Below, piece by piece: positions 1 to 7,003 of a stretch of 64,000 nucleotides of DNA. Origin of the DNA: Salinarimonas rosea DSM 21201 (GTDB lineage: Bacteria > Pseudomonadota > Alphaproteobacteria > Rhizobiales > Beijerinckiaceae); the NCBI RefSeq assembly GCF_000429045.1, contig NZ_AUBC01000016.1:62001-126000 (forward strand). Reading direction: 5' to 3'. The translations under genes and the position numbers were made by a program. The first letter of the stretch is position 1, and each line of letters opens with the position of its first letter. The notes below the pieces were generated by a model that did no database searches, was not told where the DNA came from, and saw nothing but the letters and a program-made list of their open reading frames with translations.

Positions 1-299
1 TCAAGCGCATCCTCGTCGACGGTCCCCTCGGCGTCCACACCGCCGAGGAGTTCATCCAGGCCTGCCTCGCGCGGGCCGCGAAGCCGGGCGACCCGGACAC
101 CGTCGCGCTGTTCGTGCTCGCACGCCTCGCCCAGCCCTTCTGCGACTTCTACGCCGACCAGGCGCTGAGCGAGGCGACGGCCGTCGGCTTCCGCGATCGC
201 ATGGTGGCGACGATCGACGCCTACGGCGCGGCGGGAACGCCGGAGGCACGCGACGCCGCGCTGGCGCAGGCGATCCGCGAGGCGCTGGCCGCCGCCTGA
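1..299 (+). CDS. C-terminal fragment of an unidentified protein
   Basis: An open frame enters from the left edge (first full codon at position 3) and ends at a TGA at 297-299, giving about 98 residues of the C-terminus. The fragment is mostly helical, rich in alanine and charged residues, and ends in an amphipathic helix with sequence AIREALAAA. I see no catalytic motif and do not recognise the family. An internal GTG at 114 could be read as a start, but the frame is open through the edge, so a truncated larger gene is more likely. It is followed by the convergent DUF3140 gene about 50 bases away. Confidence 0.55.
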   Translation, partial: KRILVDGPLGVHTAEEFIQACLARAAKPGDPDTVALFVLARLAQPFCDFYADQALSEATAVGFRDRMVATIDAYGAAGTPEARDAALAQAIREALAAA

Positions 300-349
300 A
301 CGGCGCAGCCGGCATGCCGGCCGCCGTCGCCGGTGCGGCGGGGTCGGCG

Positions 350-688
350 TCACTTCAGCGGGTCGTGCCCCCAGTTCATCAGGGAGTAGCGCCAGCGCGA
401 GTGCTCCTTGTCGTCGCTCGGGCCGCCCTGCTTCGCGTGGCGGTGGACGTATCCGACGACCGCCCTCATGTGCGCGTAGTCGTCGTCCGCCAGCTCCGCC
501 TTCTTCTTGCGCGCGATCTCGACGATGCGCCGTCCGGACTTGTGGCCGACCGCCTCGTTCTCGCCCTCGTGCGTCCAGCCGACGTTCTGCGACTCCTCGG
601 TCTCGAGCCAGTCCTCGAGTTCCCGGGGCGACATGTTCACCGCCTCCTCGAAGTCGCGATAGATCTCCTGCTTGCGTGCGTCCTCCAT
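350..688 (-). CDS. DUF3140 family protein
   Basis: A 112-residue soluble, highly charged protein. The pattern matches DUF3140: a WLETEES motif followed by VGW near residues 27-38, GHKSGRRIVEI near 48-58, HMRAVVGYVHRH near 73-84, and the C-terminal signature SLMNWGHDPLK. The length is typical of the family. Its function is unknown; homologues are often found beside stress or DNA-associated genes, but nothing in this neighbourhood assigns a role. The open frame continues upstream into the next gene, so the start was placed at the ATG that gives the family's usual N-terminus. It lies on the same strand as the glycosyltransferase, with an 86-base gap. Confidence 0.8.
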   Translation of the reverse strand: MEDARKQEIYRDFEEAVNMSPRELEDWLETEESQNVGWTHEGENEAVGHKSGRRIVEIARKKKAELADDDYAHMRAVVGYVHRHAKQGGPSDDKEHSRWRYSLMNWGHDPLK

Positions 689-774
689 GGACCGCCTCCC
701 TGGTTCACGAGGCGGGGGAACGCGCGAGGCCGGCGACGGGTCGAGCGACGCACCGTCGCGTCCCCCGCCTCCGC

Positions 775-1599
775 TCACGCTCGCGGCGGCTCGCCGGCAG
801 AGGCCAGGCCCCCTGCGGCCGCCAGCGCGGAGCGATCGAGCCCGAAGCGCGCGAGGAGCGCGTCGTCGACCGGTCGGCCGCGGCGGCGCAGCGCGCCGTT
901 GAGATCGGCGCGCCAGGCGGCGAAGGGGCCGTAGCGCTCGGAATGGTTCTGGGCCGTGCCGACCAGGTACGCGCCGCGCGTCGGCAGCGCGACGACGCGC
1001 GCGCCGCGGGCGGCGGCGGCCTCCGGCCAGTCGTGGTGATCGCGCAGCATGTGGAGCGGGTTGCGCCGCAGCGGATCCGGATCGTCCGGGCGCAGGCGGG
1101 CGACGATCGACGAGCCGCACAGCGCGTAGAACGGCCGCTCGAACACGCCGGGAAACGGCAGCGGTGCCGTCTGTCCGGTGGCGAAGTCGATCATGTCGCC
1201 CTGCGCGAGGACGCCGCCGAGCGTCTCCGGGTCCACGGTGGCGCGGGCCACCGCGACGAGGTCGCGGGGAACCCAGTCGTCCGCGTCGACGAGCATCAGC
1301 CAGCCGTCGCCGTCGCGCATCGCCGCTTCGCCGAGCGCGTGCTTCTTGCGGCCGGCGTCGTTGTTGGCCGCATCGGGCGCGTCCGCGCGCCAGCCCGCCT
1401 CGACGAAGCGCACGCGCGGATCGTCGGGCAGGGTCGCGGGCCGGTCCTGGCCCGTGACGAGGACGCGGAAATCGGGGTCGGTCTGCGCGAGAATGCTGCG
1501 CAGCGTGAGCGCCAGCAGGGTCTCGACACGCGCGAAGTCGTCGCTGCCCGCGCGGCCGACGAGCGGGATCCCGAACGTGAACGGATGATGGCACGCCAT
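775..1599 (-). CDS. GT-A fold glycosyltransferase, putative rhamnosyltransferase-like
   Basis: A 274-residue protein with the layout of a GT-A glycosyltransferase. A nucleotide-sugar-binding start (FGIPLVGR, residues 8-15) leads into a segment with SILAQTDPDFRVLVTGQ, and a DADDW motif near residue 105 is the metal-binding DxD element. No membrane segment or signal peptide is visible, so a cytoplasmic enzyme acting on cell-surface polysaccharide or glycolipid precursors is likely. The family resemblance is to the short putative rhamnosyltransferase group; donor and acceptor cannot be read from sequence. It is a single gene with no polysaccharide cluster around it in the window. Confidence 0.7.
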   Translation of the reverse strand: MACHHPFTFGIPLVGRAGSDDFARVETLLALTLRSILAQTDPDFRVLVTGQDRPATLPDDPRVRFVEAGWRADAPDAANNDAGRKKHALGEAAMRDGDGWLMLVDADDWVPRDLVAVARATVDPETLGGVLAQGDMIDFATGQTAPLPFPGVFERPFYALCGSSIVARLRPDDPDPLRRNPLHMLRDHHDWPEAAAARGARVVALPTRGAYLVGTAQNHSERYGPFAAWRADLNGALRRRGRPVDDALLARFGLDRSALAAAGGLASAGEPPRA

Positions 1600-1790
1600 G
1601 ACATCGGCGAAACGCCGCGGGCGCTCGGTGGTTCGGCGATCCGCCGTGCGGAACGCGCGGCTGGAGCGGCGTGCGCCGCAGAACGGGCGCGGCCGGCGCC
1701 CGGGGCGCCGGCCGTGGCTCGGGATCCGGCGGCGCGCGGCGCGGCCGGGAGGCTGCCGGCCGCGAACGACGCGGCTGCGGCCCGTGTCGC

Positions 1791-2150
1791 TCAGACCTCG
1801 TTGCCGGCGGCGACGAGGCTCTTCACGGTCTGGAGCGCGGCGCCGCGCAGCGCCGGGCGCTTGATCTCGTTGAACAGCGCGACGAGCGCGATCGCGTCCT
1901 CGTCCATCAGGCGCGCCTGACCCTGCTCGACGCCGCCGAGCAGCGCGGAGGCGGGCTGCTCCAGGACCTGCGAGATCTGCACGAGGCGCGAGGCGGCGAC
2001 GCGATCGGTGCCGTTCTCGTACTTCTGCACCTGCTGGTAGGTGACGCCGATGGCCTGGCCCAGCTCGCTCTGGGAGAGCTTGGCCTGCTTGCGCGCGAGA
2101 CGGATGCGCTGGCCGATCTCGCGATCGATTTCAGTGGGTGAACGTGTCAT
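1791..2150 (-). CDS. XRE-family transcriptional regulator
   Basis: A 119-residue DNA-binding protein. A Cro/C1-type helix-turn-helix occupies about residues 12-66, with the expected pattern GQRIRLARKQAKLSQSELG, then GVTYQQVQKYENG and an SRLVQISQVL helix. The C-terminal third is short and helical and carries no ligand-binding domain. Small XRE proteins of this shape are common in Hyphomicrobiales. The ATG at 2148-2150 was chosen because the homology begins there, although the frame is open further upstream. A TACAAT -10 box and two tandem 12-base repeats lie immediately upstream, which suggests autoregulation (inference). Confidence 0.85.
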   Translation of the reverse strand: MTRSPTEIDREIGQRIRLARKQAKLSQSELGQAIGVTYQQVQKYENGTDRVAASRLVQISQVLEQPASALLGGVEQGQARLMDEDAIALVALFNEIKRPALRGAALQTVKSLVAAGNEV

Positions 2151-2178
2151 GAGCCGGTTCCCGACGTGTTGTTTCCGG

Positions 2179-2209
2179 ATTGTAACCGAAAAGTTGCCCG
2201 AAAGGTTGC
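2179..2209 (-). promoter_or_regulatory. Candidate promoter and tandem-repeat operator of the XRE regulator
   Basis: On the minus strand, a TACAAT -10 element (2179-2184) sits about 28 bases before the XRE start codon. Directly upstream, where a -35 box would be, are two head-to-tail 12-base repeats: GCAACTTTTCGG (2186-2197) and GCAACCTTTCGG (2198-2209). They differ at one base. Tandem repeats overlapping the -35 region fit an autorepressor operator; this is an inference from position. Confidence 0.45.
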
Positions 2210-2226
2210 CTCTGATGTCGGCAAAC

Positions 2227-2259
2227 GCGGCACTTTCTTCGGGTGAAGAAGCGTGCCGC
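2227..2259. repeat. Imperfect hairpin upstream of the XRE gene
   Basis: Arms GCGGCAC (2227-2233) and GTGCCGC (2253-2259) pair perfectly. The inner bases TCTTC and GAAGA pair as well, around a GGGT loop. It lies about 80 bases upstream of the XRE start, upstream of the proposed promoter, so it may be an operator or part of a longer leader. There is no T-run on either side. Confidence 0.4.
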
Positions 2260-3145
2260 GATACTTGAGCGATCCAGCGACGTCTCTTTGGACACCAAAC
2301 GGCGCGCGCGCCGTCAAGTCCCTCACCCGACACGGGGTGCCGCCGGACGCTCTTCCTGCATCGCCATTTATGCACGAGGCGGGCGAAGTGCTAGACCGGA
2401 TCGTGCGCCATTGCGCCCCGACAACGGGTCCACCACTGCGCGTACGTTGCAGCCGCCAAGTATTAGTGCAGTGTCGCACATTCCCCGTCGTCTCCGGGCG
2501 GGCGGAGAGACTTCGGCGCGCGAGACGTTCGTCTTCCCGGACGCCCGGTACCGAGCCGCTCCTCGACCCCAACCGGTGGTGCGCGTTACGGCGGCTTCCC
2601 GACGCAACGCCACCCCGAGCACGCCGGGGCGGCGGAGCCGCCCCGGCGTGCTCGCTCGGGCGGAGGTTCGCAATCGGCGGATGTTCAACGCGAATTCGAT
2701 GGGGAAAACGCCCGCATGGTGAACGCCCGGTGGACCACCGCGCCGCCAAGAGATGCAGAATACCGTTGAGCGCAATCCGGTACTGCAGCACCGGGCCTCG
2801 TCGGGGAGCCGCGTCGCGAATCGCTCGGGCGACCGTTCCCCCGTCGCGGCGCCCGCCAATCCCCCCGTCCGCCTCGCGAGGCGCGCACGCGGACGCCGCG
2901 CGGCCCGCCGCACGGGGCGGAATCCCCTGCGCCGGCCACGGCAGCGGGCCGATGGATCTGCGAGCGACACGTGTCATGTCAGCGGACCCCCTTCGGCCCG
3001 AAGGCGGCGCGGGCGCGCCTGCGCGCACCGGACCCGTCCTTATGGTGCATCGTCCCTCAGAATTGCATCCATTTCAAGGATGAAGCGATGCCCCGATTAT
3101 CGCCTCCGACGCGAGTCGGCGATTCGGCATCGCCCTCCCGTTGGT
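2260..3145. other. Gene-free spacer with no recognisable coding sequence
   Basis: Several overlapping open frames cross this stretch on both strands. None shows a recognisable domain, a convincing ribosome-binding site or family resemblance, and they contradict one another. Apart from the 18-base perfect hairpin at 2616-2654, I see no clear element. It could hold a non-coding RNA or degraded sequence. Confidence 0.5.
2616..2654. repeat. Perfect 18-bp inverted repeat with 3-base loop
   Basis: The left arm 2616-2633 (CGAGCACGCCGGGGCGGC) is the exact reverse complement of 2637-2654, separated by GGA. It is a very stable GC hairpin with no T-run after either arm, so it is not a classical intrinsic terminator. 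It sits alone in the gene-free spacer. Confidence 0.6.
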
Positions 3146-3176
3146 TTGACCCCGCGGATCGTGCTGAATACAGTAT
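3146..3176 (+). promoter_or_regulatory. Candidate promoter and GntR operator
   Basis: TTGACC (3146-3151) and TACAGT (3169-3174) are spaced 17 bases apart, 36 bases before the GntR start codon. The -10 box lies inside ATACAGTAT (3168-3176), an inverted repeat with a one-base centre, resembling the short palindromes bound by FCD-type GntR regulators. Autorepression by the downstream gene product is the simplest reading. Confidence 0.45.
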
Positions 3177-3209
3177 GCGGCAACGTCGAGGGCGGGGATT
3201 GTATCGAGG

Positions 3210-3869
3210 ATGGCGGGCAACGAGACGAGCCGACGCGAGAGCATCCGGGAGCGCATCTACGCGGACCTGCGGCGACGCGTCCGGCGCTGCGAGCTCGACC
3301 CGGAAGACCGGCTCGTCGATGTCGAGATCGCCCGCGCCTACGGGGCCTCGCGCATGCCCGCGCGCGAGGCGCTGCTGCAGCTCGTCAACGAGGGCTATCT
3401 CGTCGGCACCTCGCGTGGCTTCGCCCTCCCGACGCTGTCGATGCAGGAGGTCCGCGACGTGTTCGAGGTGCGCAAGCTGCTCGAGCCCCGCGCCGCCGCG
3501 CTGGCCGCCGGCAACCTCGACGCGGCGTCGGAGGAGGCGCTCGACGCCGCACTGGCGGAGGCGCAGGCGGCGATGCGCGCGGACGACGTCGCCCGGCTCA
3601 TCCGCGCCAACGTCGACTTCCGCGATGCCTGGGTCGCCCGCGTCCGCAACGTCCGCCTGGCCGAGACGCTGGCGCGCTTCGTCGACCACGTGCAGACCGT
3701 GCGCCGCGAGATGCTGGCCTGCGCCAAGACACGCCGGGTCGTGCTCGAGGGGATCGAGGACCTCCGCGCCGCCTTCGCCACCCGCGACCCGGTCGTCGCC
3801 GGCGACCGCATGGCATCCTTCATCAGCGCCGCCGAGCGCGCCTACTTCTCCGCCCGCGGCGCCGCCTGA
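3210..3869 (+). CDS. GntR-family (FCD) transcriptional regulator
   Basis: A 219-residue regulator. The winged helix-turn-helix covers about residues 8-75; its recognition region is ARAYGASRMPAREALLQL, followed by the wing EGYLVGTSRGFALP. A helical FCD effector domain covers about 82-215, with the family's DVFEVRKLLEPRAA start and later DFR and EGIEDL helices. FCD regulators usually sense small organic acids. It lies 144 bases upstream of the FAD oxidase on the same strand and probably controls that gene and itself. The effector is not identifiable, though hydroxy acids are a reasonable guess from the neighbour. Confidence 0.85.
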   Translation: MAGNETSRRESIRERIYADLRRRVRRCELDPEDRLVDVEIARAYGASRMPAREALLQLVNEGYLVGTSRGFALPTLSMQEVRDVFEVRKLLEPRAAALAAGNLDAASEEALDAALAEAQAAMRADDVARLIRANVDFRDAWVARVRNVRLAETLARFVDHVQTVRREMLACAKTRRVVLEGIEDLRAAFATRDPVVAGDRMASFISAAERAYFSARGAA

Positions 3870-4013
3870 GCGGGCGACAACGGGCGCGGGCCGCGGTAGA
3901 TCATGCCTTTCGATCCGCCGACTCGGCGCCGGGCCCCGCCTCCGTACGAGCAGCCCGGCGAAGGCGTCGGCCCAGCACGGCGCGATCGCGCGCGCCGCGA
4001 ACGGAGCCTCTCG

Positions 4014-5441
4014 ATGCCCGCGCCGACCTCGCCGCAGCCCGCCCCCTCGCCCTCGACGAATCCCGCGTCGCCGAGCGCCGTGATCGAGGCGCTGCGCGCC
4101 GCCCTCGGCCCGGACGCCGTGCGCACCGGCACCGACGTCTCGGAGCGCGCGCGCGCCGACGCGAGCGGGCTCGCACCGACGCCGCCGCTCGCGCTCGTGC
4201 TCCCGCGCTCGACGCAGGAGGTCTCCCGCGCGCTCGCGATCTGCCACGCCCACGGCCAGCCGGTCGTCACGCAGGGCGGGATGACCGGGCTCGCCGGCGG
4301 CGCGCACCCTCACGCGGCCGAGGTCGCGCTCTCGCTCGAGCGCCTGGTCGGCATCGAGGAGATCGACCCGGAGGCCGCGACTCTCACCGCCTGGGCCGGC
4401 ACGCCGCTCCAAGCGCTCCAGGATGCCGCCGAGGAGGCGGGATTCCTGCTCGGGATCGACCTCGGCGCGCGCGGCTCGTGCACGATCGGCGGCAACGTCG
4501 CGACCAACGCCGGCGGCAACAACGTGCTGCGCTACGGCATGACCCGGCGCAACGTGCTCGGCCTCGAGGCCGTGCTCGCCGACGGCACGATCGTCTCCTC
4601 GCTCAACAAGATGCTGAAGAACAACTCGGGCTACGACTGGACGCAGCTGATGATCGGCACGGAGGGCACGCTGGGAATCGTCACCCGCGTCGTGCTGGCG
4701 CTGCAGCCGCGCCCGGAGGGCGTCCACACGGCGATCTGTGCCGTGCGCGACGCGTCCGACGCGATCCGGCTCCTGCGGGCGCTCGAGCGGCGCTTCGCCG
4801 GCGGGCTCCTCGTCTTCGAGGCGATGTGGCGCGAGTTCGTCCGTGCGGCCATCGACGAGGTCGGCCTAGCGCCCCCGTTCGCCGAGGAGCACGAGCTCCT
4901 CGTTCTCGTGGAGGCCGCGACCGGCGAGGGGCCGGCGGGGCGCGAGCGCTTCGAGGAGACCCTCGGCGCGATGCTCGAGGACGGGCTCGTCCTCGACGCC
5001 GTCCTCGCCCGCTCGGAAGCGGACCGGGCGCGGCTGTGGGCCTATCGCGAATCGCCCTACGAGTACCAGCCCAAGCTCCCCGTATTCGCCTCCTTCGACG
5101 TGAGCTTCCCCCGCGCCCGCATCGGCGAGGCGGTCGAGGAGCTGCGCGGGCTGGCGCGCGCGCACTGGCCCGACGCGCTCTCGGTGATCTTCGGGCACAT
5201 CGCGGATTCGACCCTCCATCTCGTCGTCGGCGGGCCGGGCCTCGACAAGACGATGGTGGAGGAGCGCGTCTACGCCGTCGTGGCGCACTACCGCGGCGCG
5301 GTCTCGGCGGAGCACGGGATCGGGCGCAACAAGCGCGCCTACCTCGCGCTCTCGCGCAGCGCGCCCGAGCTCGCGCTCATGCGCACGATCAAGCAGGCGC
5401 TCGACCCGCAGGACATCCTCAACCGCCGACGGGTGCTGTGA
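4014..5441 (+). CDS. FAD-linked oxidase, GlcD / D-2-hydroxyacid dehydrogenase family
   Basis: A 475-residue flavoprotein of the VAO/PCMH class, the GlcD, D-lactate dehydrogenase and D-2-hydroxyglutarate dehydrogenase group. The FAD-binding domain shows LVLPRSTQEVSRAL (near 63-76), VVTQGGMTGLAGGA (near 84-97) and the GGNVATNAGGNN loop near 162. The C-terminal domain ends with the conserved SAEHGIGRNK, which carries the family's active-site residues. It oxidises a D-2-hydroxy acid to the 2-oxo acid and passes electrons to FAD. Lactate, glycolate and hydroxyglutarate cannot be told apart here. I chose ATG 4014 because GGAG lies just upstream; an in-frame ATG at 3903 would add 37 proline/arginine-rich residues. 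Confidence 0.82.
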   Translation: MPAPTSPQPAPSPSTNPASPSAVIEALRAALGPDAVRTGTDVSERARADASGLAPTPPLALVLPRSTQEVSRALAICHAHGQPVVTQGGMTGLAGGAHPHAAEVALSLERLVGIEEIDPEAATLTAWAGTPLQALQDAAEEAGFLLGIDLGARGSCTIGGNVATNAGGNNVLRYGMTRRNVLGLEAVLADGTIVSSLNKMLKNNSGYDWTQLMIGTEGTLGIVTRVVLALQPRPEGVHTAICAVRDASDAIRLLRALERRFAGGLLVFEAMWREFVRAAIDEVGLAPPFAEEHELLVLVEAATGEGPAGRERFEETLGAMLEDGLVLDAVLARSEADRARLWAYRESPYEYQPKLPVFASFDVSFPRARIGEAVEELRGLARAHWPDALSVIFGHIADSTLHLVVGGPGLDKTMVEERVYAVVAHYRGAVSAEHGIGRNKRAYLALSRSAPELALMRTIKQALDPQDILNRRRVL

Positions 5442-5469
5442 CGCGCCCGGCCGACCTCGGAGCCGCCCC

Positions 5470-5910
5470 GTGACCGGACACCCGCCCCTCCTCCCCCTCC
5501 TCGGCGACGACGCCCTCTCCCCCGCGGCGAAGGCGGTCTTCGACGACATCCGCGCGACCCGCGGCTCGGACTTCGTCAACAACTTCTGGCGCGCGCTGGC
5601 GCACGACCCGGAGCTCCTGCGGCGCACGTGGGAGGGTGTGAAGGCGGTGATGGCGCCCGGCGCCCTCGACCCGCTGACGAAGGAGCTGATCTACATCGCC
5701 GTCTCGGCGACGAACAATTGCGAGTACTGCACGTACTCGCACACGGCCGGCGCGCGCGCCAAGGGCATGAGCGACGCCATGCTGATGGAGGTCCTCGCCG
5801 TCGCCGCCAAGGCGAACGAGACGAACCGCCTCGCCAACGGCCTGCGCGTTCCCGTCGACGAGGCCTTCCTCCCGGCGGCGGCCGCTCCTCAGGGCGCGTC
5901 GGTGAAGTAG
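5470..5910 (+). CDS. AhpD-like / carboxymuconolactone decarboxylase family protein
   Basis: A 146-residue protein of the CMD/AhpD helical fold. The redox motif CEYC (Cys84 and Cys87) is followed by His91 in the arrangement typical of peroxidase-related members, where the two cysteines and the histidine act in thiol-dependent peroxide removal. The upstream segment LTKELIYIAVSATNN is the usual family helix. It starts with GTG 28 bases after the FAD oxidase stop, so the two are probably cotranscribed; a peroxidase-like partner makes sense if the flavin oxidase leaks hydrogen peroxide (inference). Its last 22 bases overlap the convergent GntR gene. Confidence 0.8.
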   Translation: MTGHPPLLPLLGDDALSPAAKAVFDDIRATRGSDFVNNFWRALAHDPELLRRTWEGVKAVMAPGALDPLTKELIYIAVSATNNCEYCTYSHTAGARAKGMSDAMLMEVLAVAAKANETNRLANGLRVPVDEAFLPAAAAPQGASVK

Positions 5911-6629
5911 TCCGGATGGGCGGCGGCGGCCTCGGCGATGAAGCCGTGGATGTTGTTGAGATGCCCGCGCACCGCCGTCGCCGCTCTCGCCGGGTCGTGC
6001 GCCTCGATCGCGTCGAGGATCGCCGTGTGCTCGCGCACGATGCGGGCGTAGGTCGCGTCCTCGGCGAGGCTGAGCACGCGGATGCGCACGCCGTGCGCCT
6101 CCTCGGCCCGCACCAGCGACGCGATCCGCCCGTAGCCGGTCGCCGTTGCGAGGATCTGGTGGAAGAGGTCGTCCGCCTCGTTGAAGGCGAGCTGGTCGCG
6201 CGCCTCGGCAAGCGTCCGCATGCGGTCGACGAGACCGCGGCAGCGCCCGAGCACCCCCTCCTCCCCCGGCGCCGGCCCCGCCTCGGCGAGCCGCGTCGCC
6301 ACCGCCACCTCGAGCGCCTCGCGAATGAAGCGCGCCTCCAGGATGCGCTTGCGGTCGAGCTTGGCCACGAACGTGCCGCGGTGCGGACGGACCTCGATCA
6401 GCCCCGCCTCGGCCAGCCGGATGAAGGCCTCGCGCACCGGCGTGCGCGAGGCGTCGAGCGCACGCGCCGTCTCGACCTCGGAAAGCCGCATGCCCGGCGT
6501 CAGCCGCATGCGCACGAGGGCGGCGTAGAGCCACTCGTAGATCTGGCTCGCCGCGGAGCGGCTGAAGTCGAGCGTGCCGCCGGCCTCCAGCAGGGTTCGC
6601 AGCTCGGTCTCGTGGATCACGTCGCTCAT
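5889..6629 (-). CDS. GntR-family (FCD) regulator of the adjacent carbohydrate operon
   Basis: A 246-residue regulator. The winged helix-turn-helix spans about residues 28-95, including ETARALDASRTPVREAFIRL and the wing GLIEVRPHRGTFVAKL. The FCD domain covers about 100-240, with metal/effector-site histidines such as FHQIL and HTAIL. It is divergent from the sugar importer and uronate operon across a 374-base spacer holding a promoter with a GTATAC operator-like core. That places it as the likely repressor of the operon, with a uronate or an intermediate as inducer (inference; UxuR and ExuR in enterobacteria are FCD regulators of the same pathway). It is convergent with the AhpD-like gene. Confidence 0.85.
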   Translation of the reverse strand: MSDVIHETELRTLLEAGGTLDFSRSAASQIYEWLYAALVRMRLTPGMRLSEVETARALDASRTPVREAFIRLAEAGLIEVRPHRGTFVAKLDRKRILEARFIREALEVAVATRLAEAGPAPGEEGVLGRCRGLVDRMRTLAEARDQLAFNEADDLFHQILATATGYGRIASLVRAEEAHGVRIRVLSLAEDATYARIVREHTAILDAIEAHDPARAATAVRGHLNNIHGFIAEAAAAHPDYFTDAP

Positions 6630-6732
6630 CTCGGGTCGGGCTCTGGCAGGTCGGCTCTGAAGGTCGGGCTCTGGAAGGTCGGATTCTGAAGGTCGGGGCG
6701 CACCGGCGCCGTTGCGGGCCGTGCGGAGCAGA

Positions 6733-6765
6733 TTGACACGTTTCGGCGCCGCGCACTAGTATACC
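6733..6765 (+). promoter_or_regulatory. Candidate promoter with GntR operator for the carbohydrate operon
   Basis: TTGACA (6733-6738) and TAGTAT (6757-6762) are 18 bases apart. The -10 box overlaps TAGTATACC (6757-6765), which contains GTATAC, a core common in FCD GntR sites. It lies in the spacer between the divergent GntR gene and the substrate-binding protein gene. The predicted transcript would have a leader of roughly 235 bases, and I saw no gene or riboswitch in the leader. The ATG at 7004 is preceded by GGGAGGAG. Confidence 0.5.
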
Positions 6766-7003
6766 GGTACTCGAGACGTCGGGGCGGCGGCGAAACGCCT
6801 CCGCCCACGGCGCGACGGCCGGCAGGAGACCGGCGGGGAGGAGGCCGAGGGCAGGACGCAAGGGCTCGAGGCCCGTGCGATCCCGCACTGACATCCACCC
6901 GACACGATGAGCTGATCCGATCGCGTGAGACGGCTTCCCGTCGGCACGCGACGGGCGAGACGGCGCGGGCGCGGAACGCCCGGAGACCATCGGGAGGAGA
7001 CCC

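Noticed and set aside
350-1594. A 414-residue minus-strand frame spanning the DUF3140 and glycosyltransferase genes
   Set aside because: Only the last 112 codons (DUF3140) make a recognisable protein. The upstream part is the glycosyltransferase gene read in another frame.
2147-3083. Long overlapping open frames of 200-290 residues on both strands in the spacer between the XRE and GntR genes
   Set aside because: They overlap each other, are rich in arginine and proline as expected for antisense or non-coding GC-rich DNA, and show no domain or good ribosome-binding site.
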